A DNA stretch of 64,000 bases from Loktanella salsilacus (GTDB lineage: Bacteria > Pseudomonadota > Alphaproteobacteria > Rhodobacterales > Rhodobacteraceae), in the NCBI RefSeq assembly GCF_900114485.1, contig NZ_FOTF01000009.1:120483-184482 (forward strand). The letters are read 5' to 3'. Position 1 is the first letter of the stretch. Every line of letters starts with the position of its first letter. Made by a program: the position numbers and the translations under genes. Below, one piece after another: positions 17,994 to 25,563 of the stretch. The notes below the pieces were generated by a model that saw only the letters and a list, made by a program, of their open reading frames with translations, searched no databases and had not been told where the DNA came from.

Positions 17994-18254
17994 ATTGCCC
18001 TCGCGACAATCATCTTGAGGTTAAAGAATTTGTTTCACCTAAAATAGAATCGGTGAGTACTAAATCGATAGGTCAGATCTTAGTGTGGTCCTAGTGAAAT
18101 CTGGCGACCCTACCCTAAAGGATAACTAGATTCTAAAAACTCACCGACTGCATGAGTAAATAATACGCCAATTGATGCGCAAGGCAGACATACGGCCCGC
18201 CCAGCACTTAAGTAAATTCAGGTGTCAGTTCTAAGGGCCGCCAAAACAGCGAAA
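17994..18254 (-). promoter_or_regulatory. upstream region of the export operon with spaced inverted repeats
   Basis: Region between the export operon start and the end of the LuxR gene. It contains CGGTGAGT at 18051-18058 and its exact inverse ACTCACCG at 18139-18146, 80 bases apart. The accessory pair AGAAT (18046-18050) and ATTCT (18130-18134) lies nearby. Spaced inverted octamers of this kind could be operator half-sites for the neighbouring LuxR-type regulator. No other gene is seen here. Confidence 0.4.
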
Positions 18255-18866
18255 CTAAAGCTGATTCAACGATGGCTCTATAAAGGTCAGAACTGCGGCC
18301 CGGTCACAAAGGCCCAGCTTTTGGCAAGCACGGGTTTTGTAGGTTTCAGCCGACTTGGCACTGATTCCCAGCCTGTGTCCAATAACCTTAAGAGTCATGC
18401 CGCGACCGTAAAGCCGAAGCGTTTCTCTTTCACGTAGGCTGAGCTTTGGCGGCTCTTGTAGCGAAGCCGCATCTGTTTTCACTTTGCGCAAAATCGTGGC
18501 CAAAACCTCTGGCCCCATATCCACATCAATCACGCGGCGGACCGCTGAACGGGTTGCCACCAACCCCGCAGGGGCACCAAAAAGCACAACGCACTTACGT
18601 CGATCATCCAGCAAATATGGTGCATCTTTGACCGGGTTGTCCAACAGCCGCGGGTCAAGGATATAAACGTCAGAGCGCGCACCGCCCTGCCGCACATCGG
18701 CTAAGCAGGCGAATTCATTGACGATCGATCCACCAAGGATAGTCACGGCTTGCCGCGCGCGTGTGATGACACGATCATCGCCCGACAAAACGGTTACCCT
18801 AAGTTCGGATAGTACGCGCGCAGACGGCGCAAACACTCCGGCTGTATCAGTATGAAATTGAAACAT
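18255..18866 (-). CDS. LuxR-family regulator with receiver-like N-domain (CsgD-like layout)
   Basis: DNA-binding regulator of 203 residues. The C-terminal LuxR/FixJ helix-turn-helix is clear: LSLRERETLRLYGRGMTLKVIGHRLGISAKSAETYKTRACQKLGL. The N-terminal half has alternating strands and helices (LRVTVLSGDDRVITRAR, DVYILDP) like a receiver domain, but the phosphorylation Asp environment is not convincing. This is the architecture and size of CsgD, the curli and cellulose regulator of enterobacteria. Position supports an analogous job: the gene lies between a polysaccharide export operon and a curli-like module. Similarity to CsgD is in layout; orthology is not claimed. Confidence 0.8.
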   Translation of the reverse strand: MFQFHTDTAGVFAPSARVLSELRVTVLSGDDRVITRARQAVTILGGSIVNEFACLADVRQGGARSDVYILDPRLLDNPVKDAPYLLDDRRKCVVLFGAPAGLVATRSAVRRVIDVDMGPEVLATILRKVKTDAASLQEPPKLSLRERETLRLYGRGMTLKVIGHRLGISAKSAETYKTRACQKLGLCDRAAVLTFIEPSLNQL

Positions 18867-19418
18867 AAAATTGGCCTCAAGTTAGAAGAACACACGCATG
18901 GTCGATAAAATTTCGACCTTGCCTACCGGTGTCGCAAACGCTGCCGCTTCTAAAAAATCGCGGCCGCGTTAACAGTTTATTAACACTTCATCTTTTTAAT
19001 ATCGTTGGTGGTAGCACATTTCGTAGCCGTCTTGAAGACATTTCTTGAACGCACGATAAAACGCTTGTCGCGATCAGGTCTACTGCGCAAATCCCATTAA
19101 AATATTCAAATCGATCAACCGCTTGCGCGTCGTAAATACCTAAATCTAAACGTAGGCATTTACCCGACTTTACCCACGCCCCTGCCAGTGCAAGCCTTTC
19201 GGGTATTCCAAACGGCTCTGGGGGGAGCGGTGGAGCTAAAGAATCATGCAGCTTGCTGTTAGCTGATTCTATTGGATCCGATACACCGTATTGGTTTCTG
19301 TCTCATTCAACCTCGCCTCAATCGACTAACCGTTGGTTTTCAATATGTCGGGCAATTTAGCCCAACATACCGATGCCCGCACTCTATCCCTGGGGCGAAT
19401 TGAATAACGGAGATTATT
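18867..19418 (+). promoter_or_regulatory. long leader region of the repeat-protein genes with inverted repeats
   Basis: About 550 bases without a gene, upstream of the first fibre-subunit gene and of the LuxR gene. Two structures stand out. AGCTAA (19234-19239) with TTAGCT (19259-19264) overlaps AGAATCA (19240-19246) with TGATTCT (19264-19270). A near-perfect hairpin pairs TATGTCGGGC (19344-19353) with GCCCAACATA (19360-19369), with loop AATTTA and one mismatch. The hairpin ends about 50 bases before the ATG, so it probably lies in the mRNA leader. The ribosome site ACGGAG precedes the ATG by 7 bases. Confidence 0.45.
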
Positions 19419-20705
19419 ATGAATAAGTTTCTCGCAACAACAGCAATTGCATCCCTTCTTGCTATGCCAGCTATGGCCGAGCAGACGGATATTTCGCAAA
19501 CCGTCAGTGCGCTGCAAGAGGCGCTAAATACAATCCGGATCGACGACGACGCGACAGATGTCTCTCAGGCAGCGGTCAATGCCGCGAACATCATTTCCAT
19601 TGATTTTGAATCGCTGGACGATGTGACCCAGTCATCCGAAGACGGCATGATGCAGAACGCGATCAACGACTTTGATACGCGTGGCAACCGCCGGAATAAC
19701 GCCGTGCTCACCAATATCGCTCAGGCGGGCACCAATGTGCTGAACAGCGTCGACCTGACGATGGACACCGGTCAAGGCTATGACATCAACCACCTATCTC
19801 AGGTCGTCGACAACGCCAGCCAAACCGCGTTCAACGATATCGACATCCGTGATGGCACCAGCGCCTCGGTTGATCAGGACGCGACCAATGTCATGAACAT
19901 GGCGGCGATGGATGACTTGCAAGAGGACAATGTCACCCATGATCTATTGCAAGAGATCGACGACAGCAGCCAATTCGCCGGCAACGATCTTGATGTGGAT
20001 CTGGGTGCGACTGACATCGCCCAAGACGCGGTGAACGTCATGAACCTGGCCGAAATCGAGGACGATCTGAAAGGCGATTCCTTCCAGAATATCTTTGGCG
20101 ACACAAGCCAGGTCGCTGAAAACAATGCCTTTGACACCAATTCCCGCGCATCCATCACAAACCTGATGCAAAGCGCCGTGAACGTGGCCAACAGCCTTAG
20201 CGTAGGCGAAAACTCTCCGAACTCTGGCGGATCGTTTTATCAGGCAGGTATCACGCAGATCTATGATGGTTCAGACGGCAGCGGTCAGGTCGCATCCAAC
20301 TTCGTGAAGTTTGCCAGCAATGGGTTAGCCGGCGCAGCCCCTGCACTTGCGGGCGATCCCGCGATCATCGATCAATCAGCGTTGAATGCAATCAACTTGG
20401 CCACGATCACGAATGTGGGCTGGACCGTGTCGCAAGACGCTTCGGATGTGAACCAGTCAGCATCGAACGTGGCCACGAACTTTGACTTTGCCTACACCGC
20501 CGATGTATCCAATTTCGATCAAAGCGCAACGAACGTGGCAAACATCCTGTCGGCAGGTTCTTTGCCTGACCTGAACGGCTACACCGAGGTAAGCCAGAAC
20601 TTCTCGGGCTTGCAGAGTGCAACGAACAACGTGTTCGGTGCGGACGATCTGTTCGGCGTCTCGCAGGCGGCAACGAACGTCGCAAACTCGGTCAGCGGAC
20701 TCTAA
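19419..20705 (+). CDS. secreted Gln/Asn-repeat protein, candidate curli/holdfast-like fibre subunit
   Basis: Secreted repetitive protein of 428 residues. The signal peptide MNKFLATTAIASLLAMPAMA is clear. The rest is built from two alternating short motifs. Type A follows h-x-Q-x-A-x-N-V-x-N, for example DVSQAAVNAAN at about 47-57, SVDQDATNVMN, DIAQDAVNVMN, NFDQSATNVAN and GVSQAATNVAN at the C-terminus; I count nine. Type B is a D/S-rich Q-x-A-x-N-D-x-D unit such as DNASQTAFNDIDI. Regularly spaced Gln and Asn with acidic linkers is the hallmark of curlin-like beta-solenoid amyloids, though this is not the exact curlin repeat. There is no Cys in the protein. A convergent CsgG-family operon lies 1.2 kb downstream. 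A functional amyloid role is inferred. Confidence 0.72.
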   Translation: MNKFLATTAIASLLAMPAMAEQTDISQTVSALQEALNTIRIDDDATDVSQAAVNAANIISIDFESLDDVTQSSEDGMMQNAINDFDTRGNRRNNAVLTNIAQAGTNVLNSVDLTMDTGQGYDINHLSQVVDNASQTAFNDIDIRDGTSASVDQDATNVMNMAAMDDLQEDNVTHDLLQEIDDSSQFAGNDLDVDLGATDIAQDAVNVMNLAEIEDDLKGDSFQNIFGDTSQVAENNAFDTNSRASITNLMQSAVNVANSLSVGENSPNSGGSFYQAGITQIYDGSDGSGQVASNFVKFASNGLAGAAPALAGDPAIIDQSALNAINLATITNVGWTVSQDASDVNQSASNVATNFDFAYTADVSNFDQSATNVANILSAGSLPDLNGYTEVSQNFSGLQSATNNVFGADDLFGVSQAATNVANSVSGL

Positions 20706-20723
20706 TTTCCTGATCTGACATCT

Positions 20724-20748
20724 GGGGCGGCGGATAGACCGCCGTCCC
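20724..20748 (+). terminator. GC-rich hairpin between the two repeat-protein genes
   Basis: GGGGCGGCGG (20724-20733), loop ATAGA, then CCGCCGTCCC (20739-20748): a ten-pair stem with one G-U pair. No T run follows. It lies 19 bases after the first subunit gene and about 50 before the second start, so partial termination or mRNA-end protection, giving more of the first subunit than the second, is the likely role. Confidence 0.5.
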
Positions 20749-20798
20749 AACTTGGCGTGGCACGCGCCCTTTCCAAACCTCTGAACTGGTCCTGTCCC

Positions 20799-21902
20799 AT
20801 GCAGCGTATGCTTATGGTCATAGCCCTTGTTGGCACGACGACCACCGCCGCGGCGGAGGATGCCGCCCGTGGCCTGTCGGTTGATCAGATCTGGACCGGT
20901 GACCAAACGGGCATCAATCAGATCATCCCCCGCCGGACCCTGCTTTTGAACGGGACACATGCGGGCAATGCTCTGTCAGATTATACCCCGCGTGGTCACG
21001 ACCTGAACGGTACATTGTCCGCCGATGATCCCACCACGATTGACCAGTCCATCCTGAACGCCGTGAACCTACTGATCGCGTCAGAGGCCGTCGTCGCGCG
21101 TGTCGATCAGACGATGCTGGGCAATCAGATCGCGCGCAACGTTATGACGGGACTGTCACCCCAGAACGTCACCACGACCACTCAAATCGGTGAAAATATC
21201 GCCAATATCGTCATTGCCGATCAGGTAGACTCCGTTCGGCAAGCCTTTGGTCCCGGTGCGAACCAGATCGTCTATAACGAAGTCTCTGGCACCGCTGCGG
21301 GTTTGCACGGTGTGACCCAAACCGGCCGCAATACAGCGAACGTGGTGTTGGCCACGGTGTCGATTGGGTCGGGAGAGCAGTTATTTCCATCCGACACAAC
21401 ACAGCAGATCGACAACGTGGTGGGCCTAGACCAAGGCGCACGCTTGGCTGACGGCATCACGCAACAGGGCACCAATATCGGCAATGTGCTGATCGCCGAC
21501 GATGTGCGTGATGTTGCGCGGATATTTAACGGCAATCAGATTGTGCGCAATATCGTCACAACTCAGGACGGCCAAACCCCCGCGGGCGTTAGCCAAAGCG
21601 GTTTGAATATCGCGAATTTCGTGAGCGCCAAACGCGTGCAGGGCCTGACACAGGTGTCGAACGGCAGACAAATCGTCGAGAATGAAATCCAAGGTGTCAC
21701 ACTGGCGGATATGTCGGGGAAGCTTTCCGGCTACAGCCACTCCAGTACCAACATCGTCAATCTATTGGAAATTCAAAGCACGGACAGGCCAGCGTCTGGA
21801 TCGACGGTCAGTGCGATCCAAACGGCCAATCAAACGCAGACCGTGCAAAGCAAGTTGGGCACGCACAGCCAAGTTGGCAACGCGGCCACGATCACCCGTT
21901 AA
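20799..21902 (+). CDS. second secreted Gln/Asn-repeat protein, candidate minor fibre subunit or nucleator
   Basis: Secreted repetitive protein of about 367 residues with signal MQRMLMVIALVGTTTTAAAED. It shares the alternating repeat logic of the upstream protein in a more curlin-like form. Type A units are GVTQTGRNTANVVLA, GITQQGTNIGNVLIA and GVSQSGLNIANFVSA. Type B units are GNQIARNV, ANQIVYNEV, GNQIVRNIV and GRQIVENEI. The Q-x-G-x-N-x-x-N pattern resembles curlin Q-x-G-x-x-N spacing. The start is uncertain: a frame from 20757 is open, but the signal peptide points to the ATG at 20799, with 20808 as an alternative, and none has a strong ribosome site. Its stop overlaps the stop of the convergent secretion operon. 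Confidence 0.68.
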   Translation: MQRMLMVIALVGTTTTAAAEDAARGLSVDQIWTGDQTGINQIIPRRTLLLNGTHAGNALSDYTPRGHDLNGTLSADDPTTIDQSILNAVNLLIASEAVVARVDQTMLGNQIARNVMTGLSPQNVTTTTQIGENIANIVIADQVDSVRQAFGPGANQIVYNEVSGTAAGLHGVTQTGRNTANVVLATVSIGSGEQLFPSDTTQQIDNVVGLDQGARLADGITQQGTNIGNVLIADDVRDVARIFNGNQIVRNIVTTQDGQTPAGVSQSGLNIANFVSAKRVQGLTQVSNGRQIVENEIQGVTLADMSGKLSGYSHSSTNIVNLLEIQSTDRPASGSTVSAIQTANQTQTVQSKLGTHSQVGNAATITR

Positions 21903-22369
21903 AAGGACAGCTCCGCGCAGGTGAGTGACGCACACCATGGCCCCGCGCTAATCCGCGGCGCTGCTGGCCAAGCGTCAGGTTTATTTTGCGTATAATCCCG
22001 CGCGCTTTGACCATAAATCGCCGCGCTTTGCACCAGCCTTTCCGCACAGATCGACGCCGCTTGTGCCCGGACCAGCTTTTTCGTCAGCCGCTGCAACTGC
22101 GTATCAATTGCACGCGGCTCTGCCATGCCTAGGGTCTGGAAGAAAATAGAAATTTCCTCTGAGTCCGCAAGCGGCGATCCCGGCAGCGTACCCTCGCAGG
22201 TTAGGGCAAGCCTGCGATAATTCACCATCGTTTCCAGAAAACGCGTTGGATCGTATGCGGGTGCCTGCGCGGCCGCCGCGCCGTCCGTCGTGGGCGGCGC
22301 GGCAACCTGCGCAGCCACCATGCTGCCGCAAACGGCCGCCACCACGGCCAGCGTGACCGCGCGGATCAC
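21899..22369 (-). CDS. unrecognised secreted protein of the CsgG-like operon
   Basis: I do not recognise this 156-residue protein. The GTG start overlaps the stop of the CsgG-like gene as GTGA, and it directly yields a signal peptide (IRAVTLAVVAAVCGSMVAAQ). An ATG at 22432 in the same frame would run 67 bases into the upstream gene. The mature part begins with an Ala/Pro linker and is then helical. It contains four cysteines, including LTCEGTLPGS, SICAERL and a CASLTCAELSF terminus. It does not resemble CsgE by eye, but it occupies the position an accessory or chaperone factor would. A periplasmic partner for fibre subunits or the pore is an inference from the operon. Confidence 0.65.
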   Translation of the reverse strand: MIRAVTLAVVAAVCGSMVAAQVAAPPTTDGAAAAQAPAYDPTRFLETMVNYRRLALTCEGTLPGSPLADSEEISIFFQTLGMAEPRAIDTQLQRLTKKLVRAQAASICAERLVQSAAIYGQSARDYTQNKPDAWPAAPRISAGPWCASLTCAELSF

Positions 22370-23250
22370 TGCGTCACCGCAGCGGCCACTTGAACAGGCT
22401 GCAACCGGTTTTGCGGCAAAAAGCTGTCGCAACTGCCATCATGTTTTACGGTCGTCGAAACAATGTCATAGGCTGCTTCGGCCAGCATCCAGCGAATGCC
22501 CGCATGCAGCCCCTCTTGGCTTTTGGAGCCTATCTGAACATCGAAAAGTTCGCTGTCAAAGAAACGGAAGACAGAGCCAGAAACCTCGCGTCCAACCGCC
22601 TGTTTTGAATAGGCCTCCGCCATCAGCAACTCGCTGGAACGTGTGTCGGTCACGCGCAGGTCCGCAGCTACGGTCAGGGCGAAATTACGTTGCCCGCCGC
22701 GAAGCCCAAAAAACGAACCCTCATAGCCGCCGGAATAGGTATTGAAATCCAACTGCGTAATCGCCCCGTCAATCACGACGTCGGATCCGCGCAGCGATCC
22801 CCTTTCCAGCGGGCGATAAGGCAGCGTTTCACCCTCGACGACAGTAGATCGTCCATCACCAAGGATTTGCTCGCGCGCACGGGAAATCTCGAACTCGGTT
22901 ACCGTCGTATTGATCCGGTTGACTTGGTTTACCCCAGCACGAGACAAAGACGTGACCAGCATTCCAGCCGTATCGCGCGGAATATATGCACCTGCAGCAT
23001 CGATCTCAATTTTCTGAGTTAAGTCAGAGATTAAATGAACCGAAAAAACGCGATTGCTGTTACGTACTTCTGGGGTGAAAGAAAGGCATTCCAACGCCGC
23101 GTCAGCGGGTGTCGCGACAACAATTGGAATCGGACCATTATAAGCTGGGCGCGACGTACTAAGCTGTGGCGGCAAGCTTGCGCAGCCAGTCAATGCAGCG
23201 ACAGCCAATACTTGGGTGGATGCCTTACAAATAATTGATTTTATTATCAT
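22366..23250 (-). CDS. CsgG/HfaB-family outer-membrane lipoprotein secretion pore
   Basis: Outer-membrane lipoprotein of 294 residues of the curli-secretion family (CsgG in curli, HfaB in holdfast anchoring), which forms an oligomeric channel for fibre subunits. The lipobox LTGC (Cys 23) follows a short signal. Family landmarks visible are the strand-turn region TEFEISRAREQILGDG, DVVIDGAITQLDFNTYSGGYEG, the paired transmembrane-hairpin segments FALTVAADLRVTDTRSSELL, and the C-terminal VFRFFDSELFDVQIG with helix IRWMLAEAAYDIV. The last matches CsgG's VFRFFD block well. Length is near the family's usual 260-300. Its ATG overlaps the upstream small gene (ATGA) and its stop overlaps the next gene (GTGA). 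Confidence 0.9.
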   Translation of the reverse strand: MIIKSIICKASTQVLAVAALTGCASLPPQLSTSRPAYNGPIPIVVATPADAALECLSFTPEVRNSNRVFSVHLISDLTQKIEIDAAGAYIPRDTAGMLVTSLSRAGVNQVNRINTTVTEFEISRAREQILGDGRSTVVEGETLPYRPLERGSLRGSDVVIDGAITQLDFNTYSGGYEGSFFGLRGGQRNFALTVAADLRVTDTRSSELLMAEAYSKQAVGREVSGSVFRFFDSELFDVQIGSKSQEGLHAGIRWMLAEAAYDIVSTTVKHDGSCDSFLPQNRLQPVQVAAAVTQ

Positions 23251-23630
23251 TTTAATCTCTCCAGCCTGGCAGCAGCATCCGCGATTGCCGCATCCGGGTC
23301 AGAGGTTATCGTATTAACCGCAGCGCCACTGGCCTCTTGGATTGTTTGGCCACCACTGTTGTCTTGGCCAGTATCAATAACATTATCCCCACTGCCAGTA
23401 ATAACGATCGACAAAGAGTTTCCGGTCTGTCCGCTTGCAGCGGCTCCCGCCGCGACACTCTCGCGGTCGTAGGCCAAGAAATTAAGACGCGTTTGCTCTC
23501 CGAGTAGTAATATCTGCTGCTCTGATGGCGTGCGAAAGTCCCACGGCCTGCCCTCTCCCAACCCATTTGCAAAAACTGAACTCGGTAATGTACCAAACGC
23601 CATAAACGCGGCGATTAAAAACTTGGACAT
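23247..23630 (-). CDS. small secreted CsgF/HfaA-like protein
   Basis: Secreted protein of 127 residues, first in the operon with the CsgG-family pore. The signal MSKFLIAAFMAFGTLPSSVFA is followed by the mature N-terminus NGLGEGRPWDFRTPSEQQ. CsgF begins its mature chain with a short aromatic and Asn-rich segment that plugs CsgG, and a similar role is plausible here. The middle has a Gly/Asn/Gln-rich stretch (ITGSGDNVIDTGQDNSGGQT) and a short C-terminal helix. The start ATG at 23630 has GGAG 7 bases upstream; an ATG at 23636 is too close to that site, and frames further upstream lack a signal. Assignment to CsgF or HfaA is by position and size more than sequence. Confidence 0.65.
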   Translation of the reverse strand: MSKFLIAAFMAFGTLPSSVFANGLGEGRPWDFRTPSEQQILLLGEQTRLNFLAYDRESVAAGAAASGQTGNSLSIVITGSGDNVIDTGQDNSGGQTIQEASGAAVNTITSDPDAAIADAAARLERLK

Positions 23631-24120
23631 AGCCATGCTCCAACCCCAAATTAGAAAAAATTGTCGTTTAAATATTGCAATCCGGATCAGAGCATTCTTC
23701 ACGAAGTATTAATACAAATCTGGTCCAAATCGGGTCAAACCGGACCTATTTTTGCCTAATGCTGGCAAAAATGTGGCCTATCCGCAACATTCAGCACAGC
23801 GCCGCGCCTGCCAACACCTAGTTTTCGACCCTGCTGGTCCTAAATTTGACGTCAGCCCAATCGGACATATCTGAGGATTTAGACAAGGGAAGGCTTCGGG
23901 GTCGTTTTTTCAAGCAGACGATCGGGATGATGAAGAAGAGACTAACATCGATAGATGTCCACCACCAATCCCACCGCAAGACACGGCAGGCTGGTTCAGC
24001 AGAAGAGATGATCCGTATTGCTTTAGCAGGACTGAGCGAGCCGCGCTAAGAACCAACTTGAGCAGACAATCTGCGCGAGTGTGATCAAGATTGACGGCCC
24101 AAGCATGAGCAATTGCAAAA
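23631..24120 (-). promoter_or_regulatory. intergenic region upstream of the CsgG-like operon, with hairpins
   Basis: About 490 bases with no supported gene. Two inverted repeats lie close to the operon start: GGTCC (23722-23726) with GGACC (23742-23746), and TTTTTGCC (23749-23756), loop TAATGCT, GGCAAAAA (23764-23771). They could be operator elements or a bidirectional terminator-like hairpin. A 67-codon frame at 23846-24049 has ordinary composition, no clear ribosome site and no recognisable family, so I leave it out. Confidence 0.4.
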
Positions 24121-24888
24121 TTAATATGGGTCTACAGCGACTTTTGAAACGCGCCATAAAAAGGCCTTCGTGCGGGGATCCTGAGGGTTTTCTAGAAGCT
24201 GTTCGGGCGGTCCCTGTTCCACAATCTGACCATCGGACATGAAGATAATTCGGTCTGCAATTTCCCGCGCGAATTGCATCTCGTGTGTCACGATCAACAT
24301 CGTCTGGTGTTTTTCAGCAACGCGGCGCATCAGGTCCAGCACTTCGCCAACCCATTCGGGATCAAGCGCCGACGTCGGTTCATCGAACAACATCAGGTCA
24401 GCATCAAGAGCCATCGCGCGACCAATTCCAACCCGCTGTTGCTGACCACCTGAAAGCGCCGCCGGATAAGAGTCCGCTTTATCAATCAGTCCGGTTTCAC
24501 GCAGTATTTCATCAGCACGCGTGGCAGCACCCTGTTTTGATTGGCCTTTGACAGTGATGAGTGCCTGAGTGATGTTCTCTCGTGCCGTTTTATTGGCGAA
24601 CAGCGCATAGTTCTGAAACACAAACGACGTCCTGCGGCGCAGCGCTAAGATATCAGACCGCGACGCCTTGGCGGATTCAACAGTCAAATCGCCGACCCGA
24701 ATTGTTCCACTGTCAGGACGGTCCAGATAATTCAGACACCTTAGCAAAGTAGACTTGCCGGTACCGGAAGGGCCGATAACGACCACGCGTTCACCCGGCG
24801 CGATATCTAATGAAATGTCTTTCAGAACAGATGTATCGCCAAAGGACTTGTTTAATCCCTTGATAGAAATGGCGGCTTTCGATGTCAT
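24121..24888 (-). CDS. polar amino-acid ABC transporter ATP-binding protein
   Basis: ATPase of an amino-acid importer, 255 residues. Walker A is GPSGTGKST, the Q-loop is FVFQNYALFANKT, the signature is LSGGQQQRVGIGRA, Walker B is LMLFDEPTSALDP, and the switch His is in IVTHEM. The polar-amino-acid (GlnQ/HisP) subfamily shows in LRCLNYLDRPDSGTI and the END-type VEQGPPEQLLENPQDPRTKAFL. It overlaps the permease gene by ATGA and is last of three genes, after binding protein and permease, so it forms a complete importer with one permease type, probably as a homodimer. Confidence 0.93.
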   Translation of the reverse strand: MTSKAAISIKGLNKSFGDTSVLKDISLDIAPGERVVVIGPSGTGKSTLLRCLNYLDRPDSGTIRVGDLTVESAKASRSDILALRRRTSFVFQNYALFANKTARENITQALITVKGQSKQGAATRADEILRETGLIDKADSYPAALSGGQQQRVGIGRAMALDADLMLFDEPTSALDPEWVGEVLDLMRRVAEKHQTMLIVTHEMQFAREIADRIIFMSDGQIVEQGPPEQLLENPQDPRTKAFLWRVSKVAVDPY

Positions 24889-25559
24889 CTTGCATAAGCC
24901 TTGTTCAAATAGGTCTCCAAGTGCCGTTGTGCAAAGGACAATGCCTCGACCATGATCCAGTAGATTGCCGCAACGACCAAAAATGCCTCAAAGTAAAGAA
25001 AGCTGCCAGCAGCTTCTTTTTGCGTCGCGCCCATCAGTTCAGTGACCCCCAAAGTAAATGCCAGTGAAGTCCCTTTAATCATATCGATGAAATAGTTGAC
25101 CAATGTTGGCGCCGCTACGCGGGTGGCTTGCGGTAGAATGATGTGGCCCATCATCTGCGTTTGGGTCATGCCAACCGCCTGAGAAGCCTCCCACTGGCTG
25201 CGGTCAACACCAAGGATCGCTGCCCGAATACTTTCAGCCATATAAGCCGAAAAATGCAAAGTCAGACCCATTATTGTGGCGGTGACGCCGTTAATCGTCG
25301 TCAAAAATGCCAAAACCTGCGGCAGTCCGTAGTAGAACAAGAATAGTTGCACCAGCAGCGGGGTCCCCCGAAAAAAGCTGATGAAAAGACGCACAAAAAT
25401 ATCGAGCACTGGTACGCGAAATACTCGTTCAACGGCCATGAGCGAGGCGAGTATCAGAGCGAAAAACATCCCAATCAACGCCATGAAAAGCGTGAGCGGA
25501 ACATATCCCAAAAGAACGGGGACTAAGTCCCACATGTATTCGACGTCCAGTGCGCGCAT
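24885..25559 (-). CDS. polar amino-acid ABC transporter permease
   Basis: Inner-membrane permease of 224 residues with about five transmembrane segments. The family N-terminus LGYVPLTLFMALIGMFFAL and the FISFFRGTPLLVQLFLFYYG region are typical of HisMQ/GlnP permeases. The EAA loop that docks the ATPase is DRSQWEASQAVGMTQTQMMGHIILPQA. It starts 4 bases after the binding-protein stop with GGAG 7 bases before its ATG, and overlaps the ATPase gene. It is the single permease of the cluster. Confidence 0.93.
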   Translation of the reverse strand: MRALDVEYMWDLVPVLLGYVPLTLFMALIGMFFALILASLMAVERVFRVPVLDIFVRLFISFFRGTPLLVQLFLFYYGLPQVLAFLTTINGVTATIMGLTLHFSAYMAESIRAAILGVDRSQWEASQAVGMTQTQMMGHIILPQATRVAAPTLVNYFIDMIKGTSLAFTLGVTELMGATQKEAAGSFLYFEAFLVVAAIYWIMVEALSFAQRHLETYLNKAYAR

Positions 25560-25563
25560 GAGA

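Noticed and set aside
19419..21902. Calling the repeat proteins CsgA/CsgB curlins
   Set aside because: The exact curlin repeat S-x5-Q-x-G-x-G-N-x-A-x3-Q is not met; only Gln/Asn spacing and the CsgG context are curli-like.
22370..22432. ATG start at 22432 for the third CsgG-operon gene
   Set aside because: It would overlap the pore gene by 67 bases and bury the signal peptide; the GTGA overlap start at 22369 gives a clean signal.
23846..24049. 67-codon plus frame upstream of the CsgG-like operon
   Set aside because: No ribosome site, no family, mixed polar composition; treated as intergenic.
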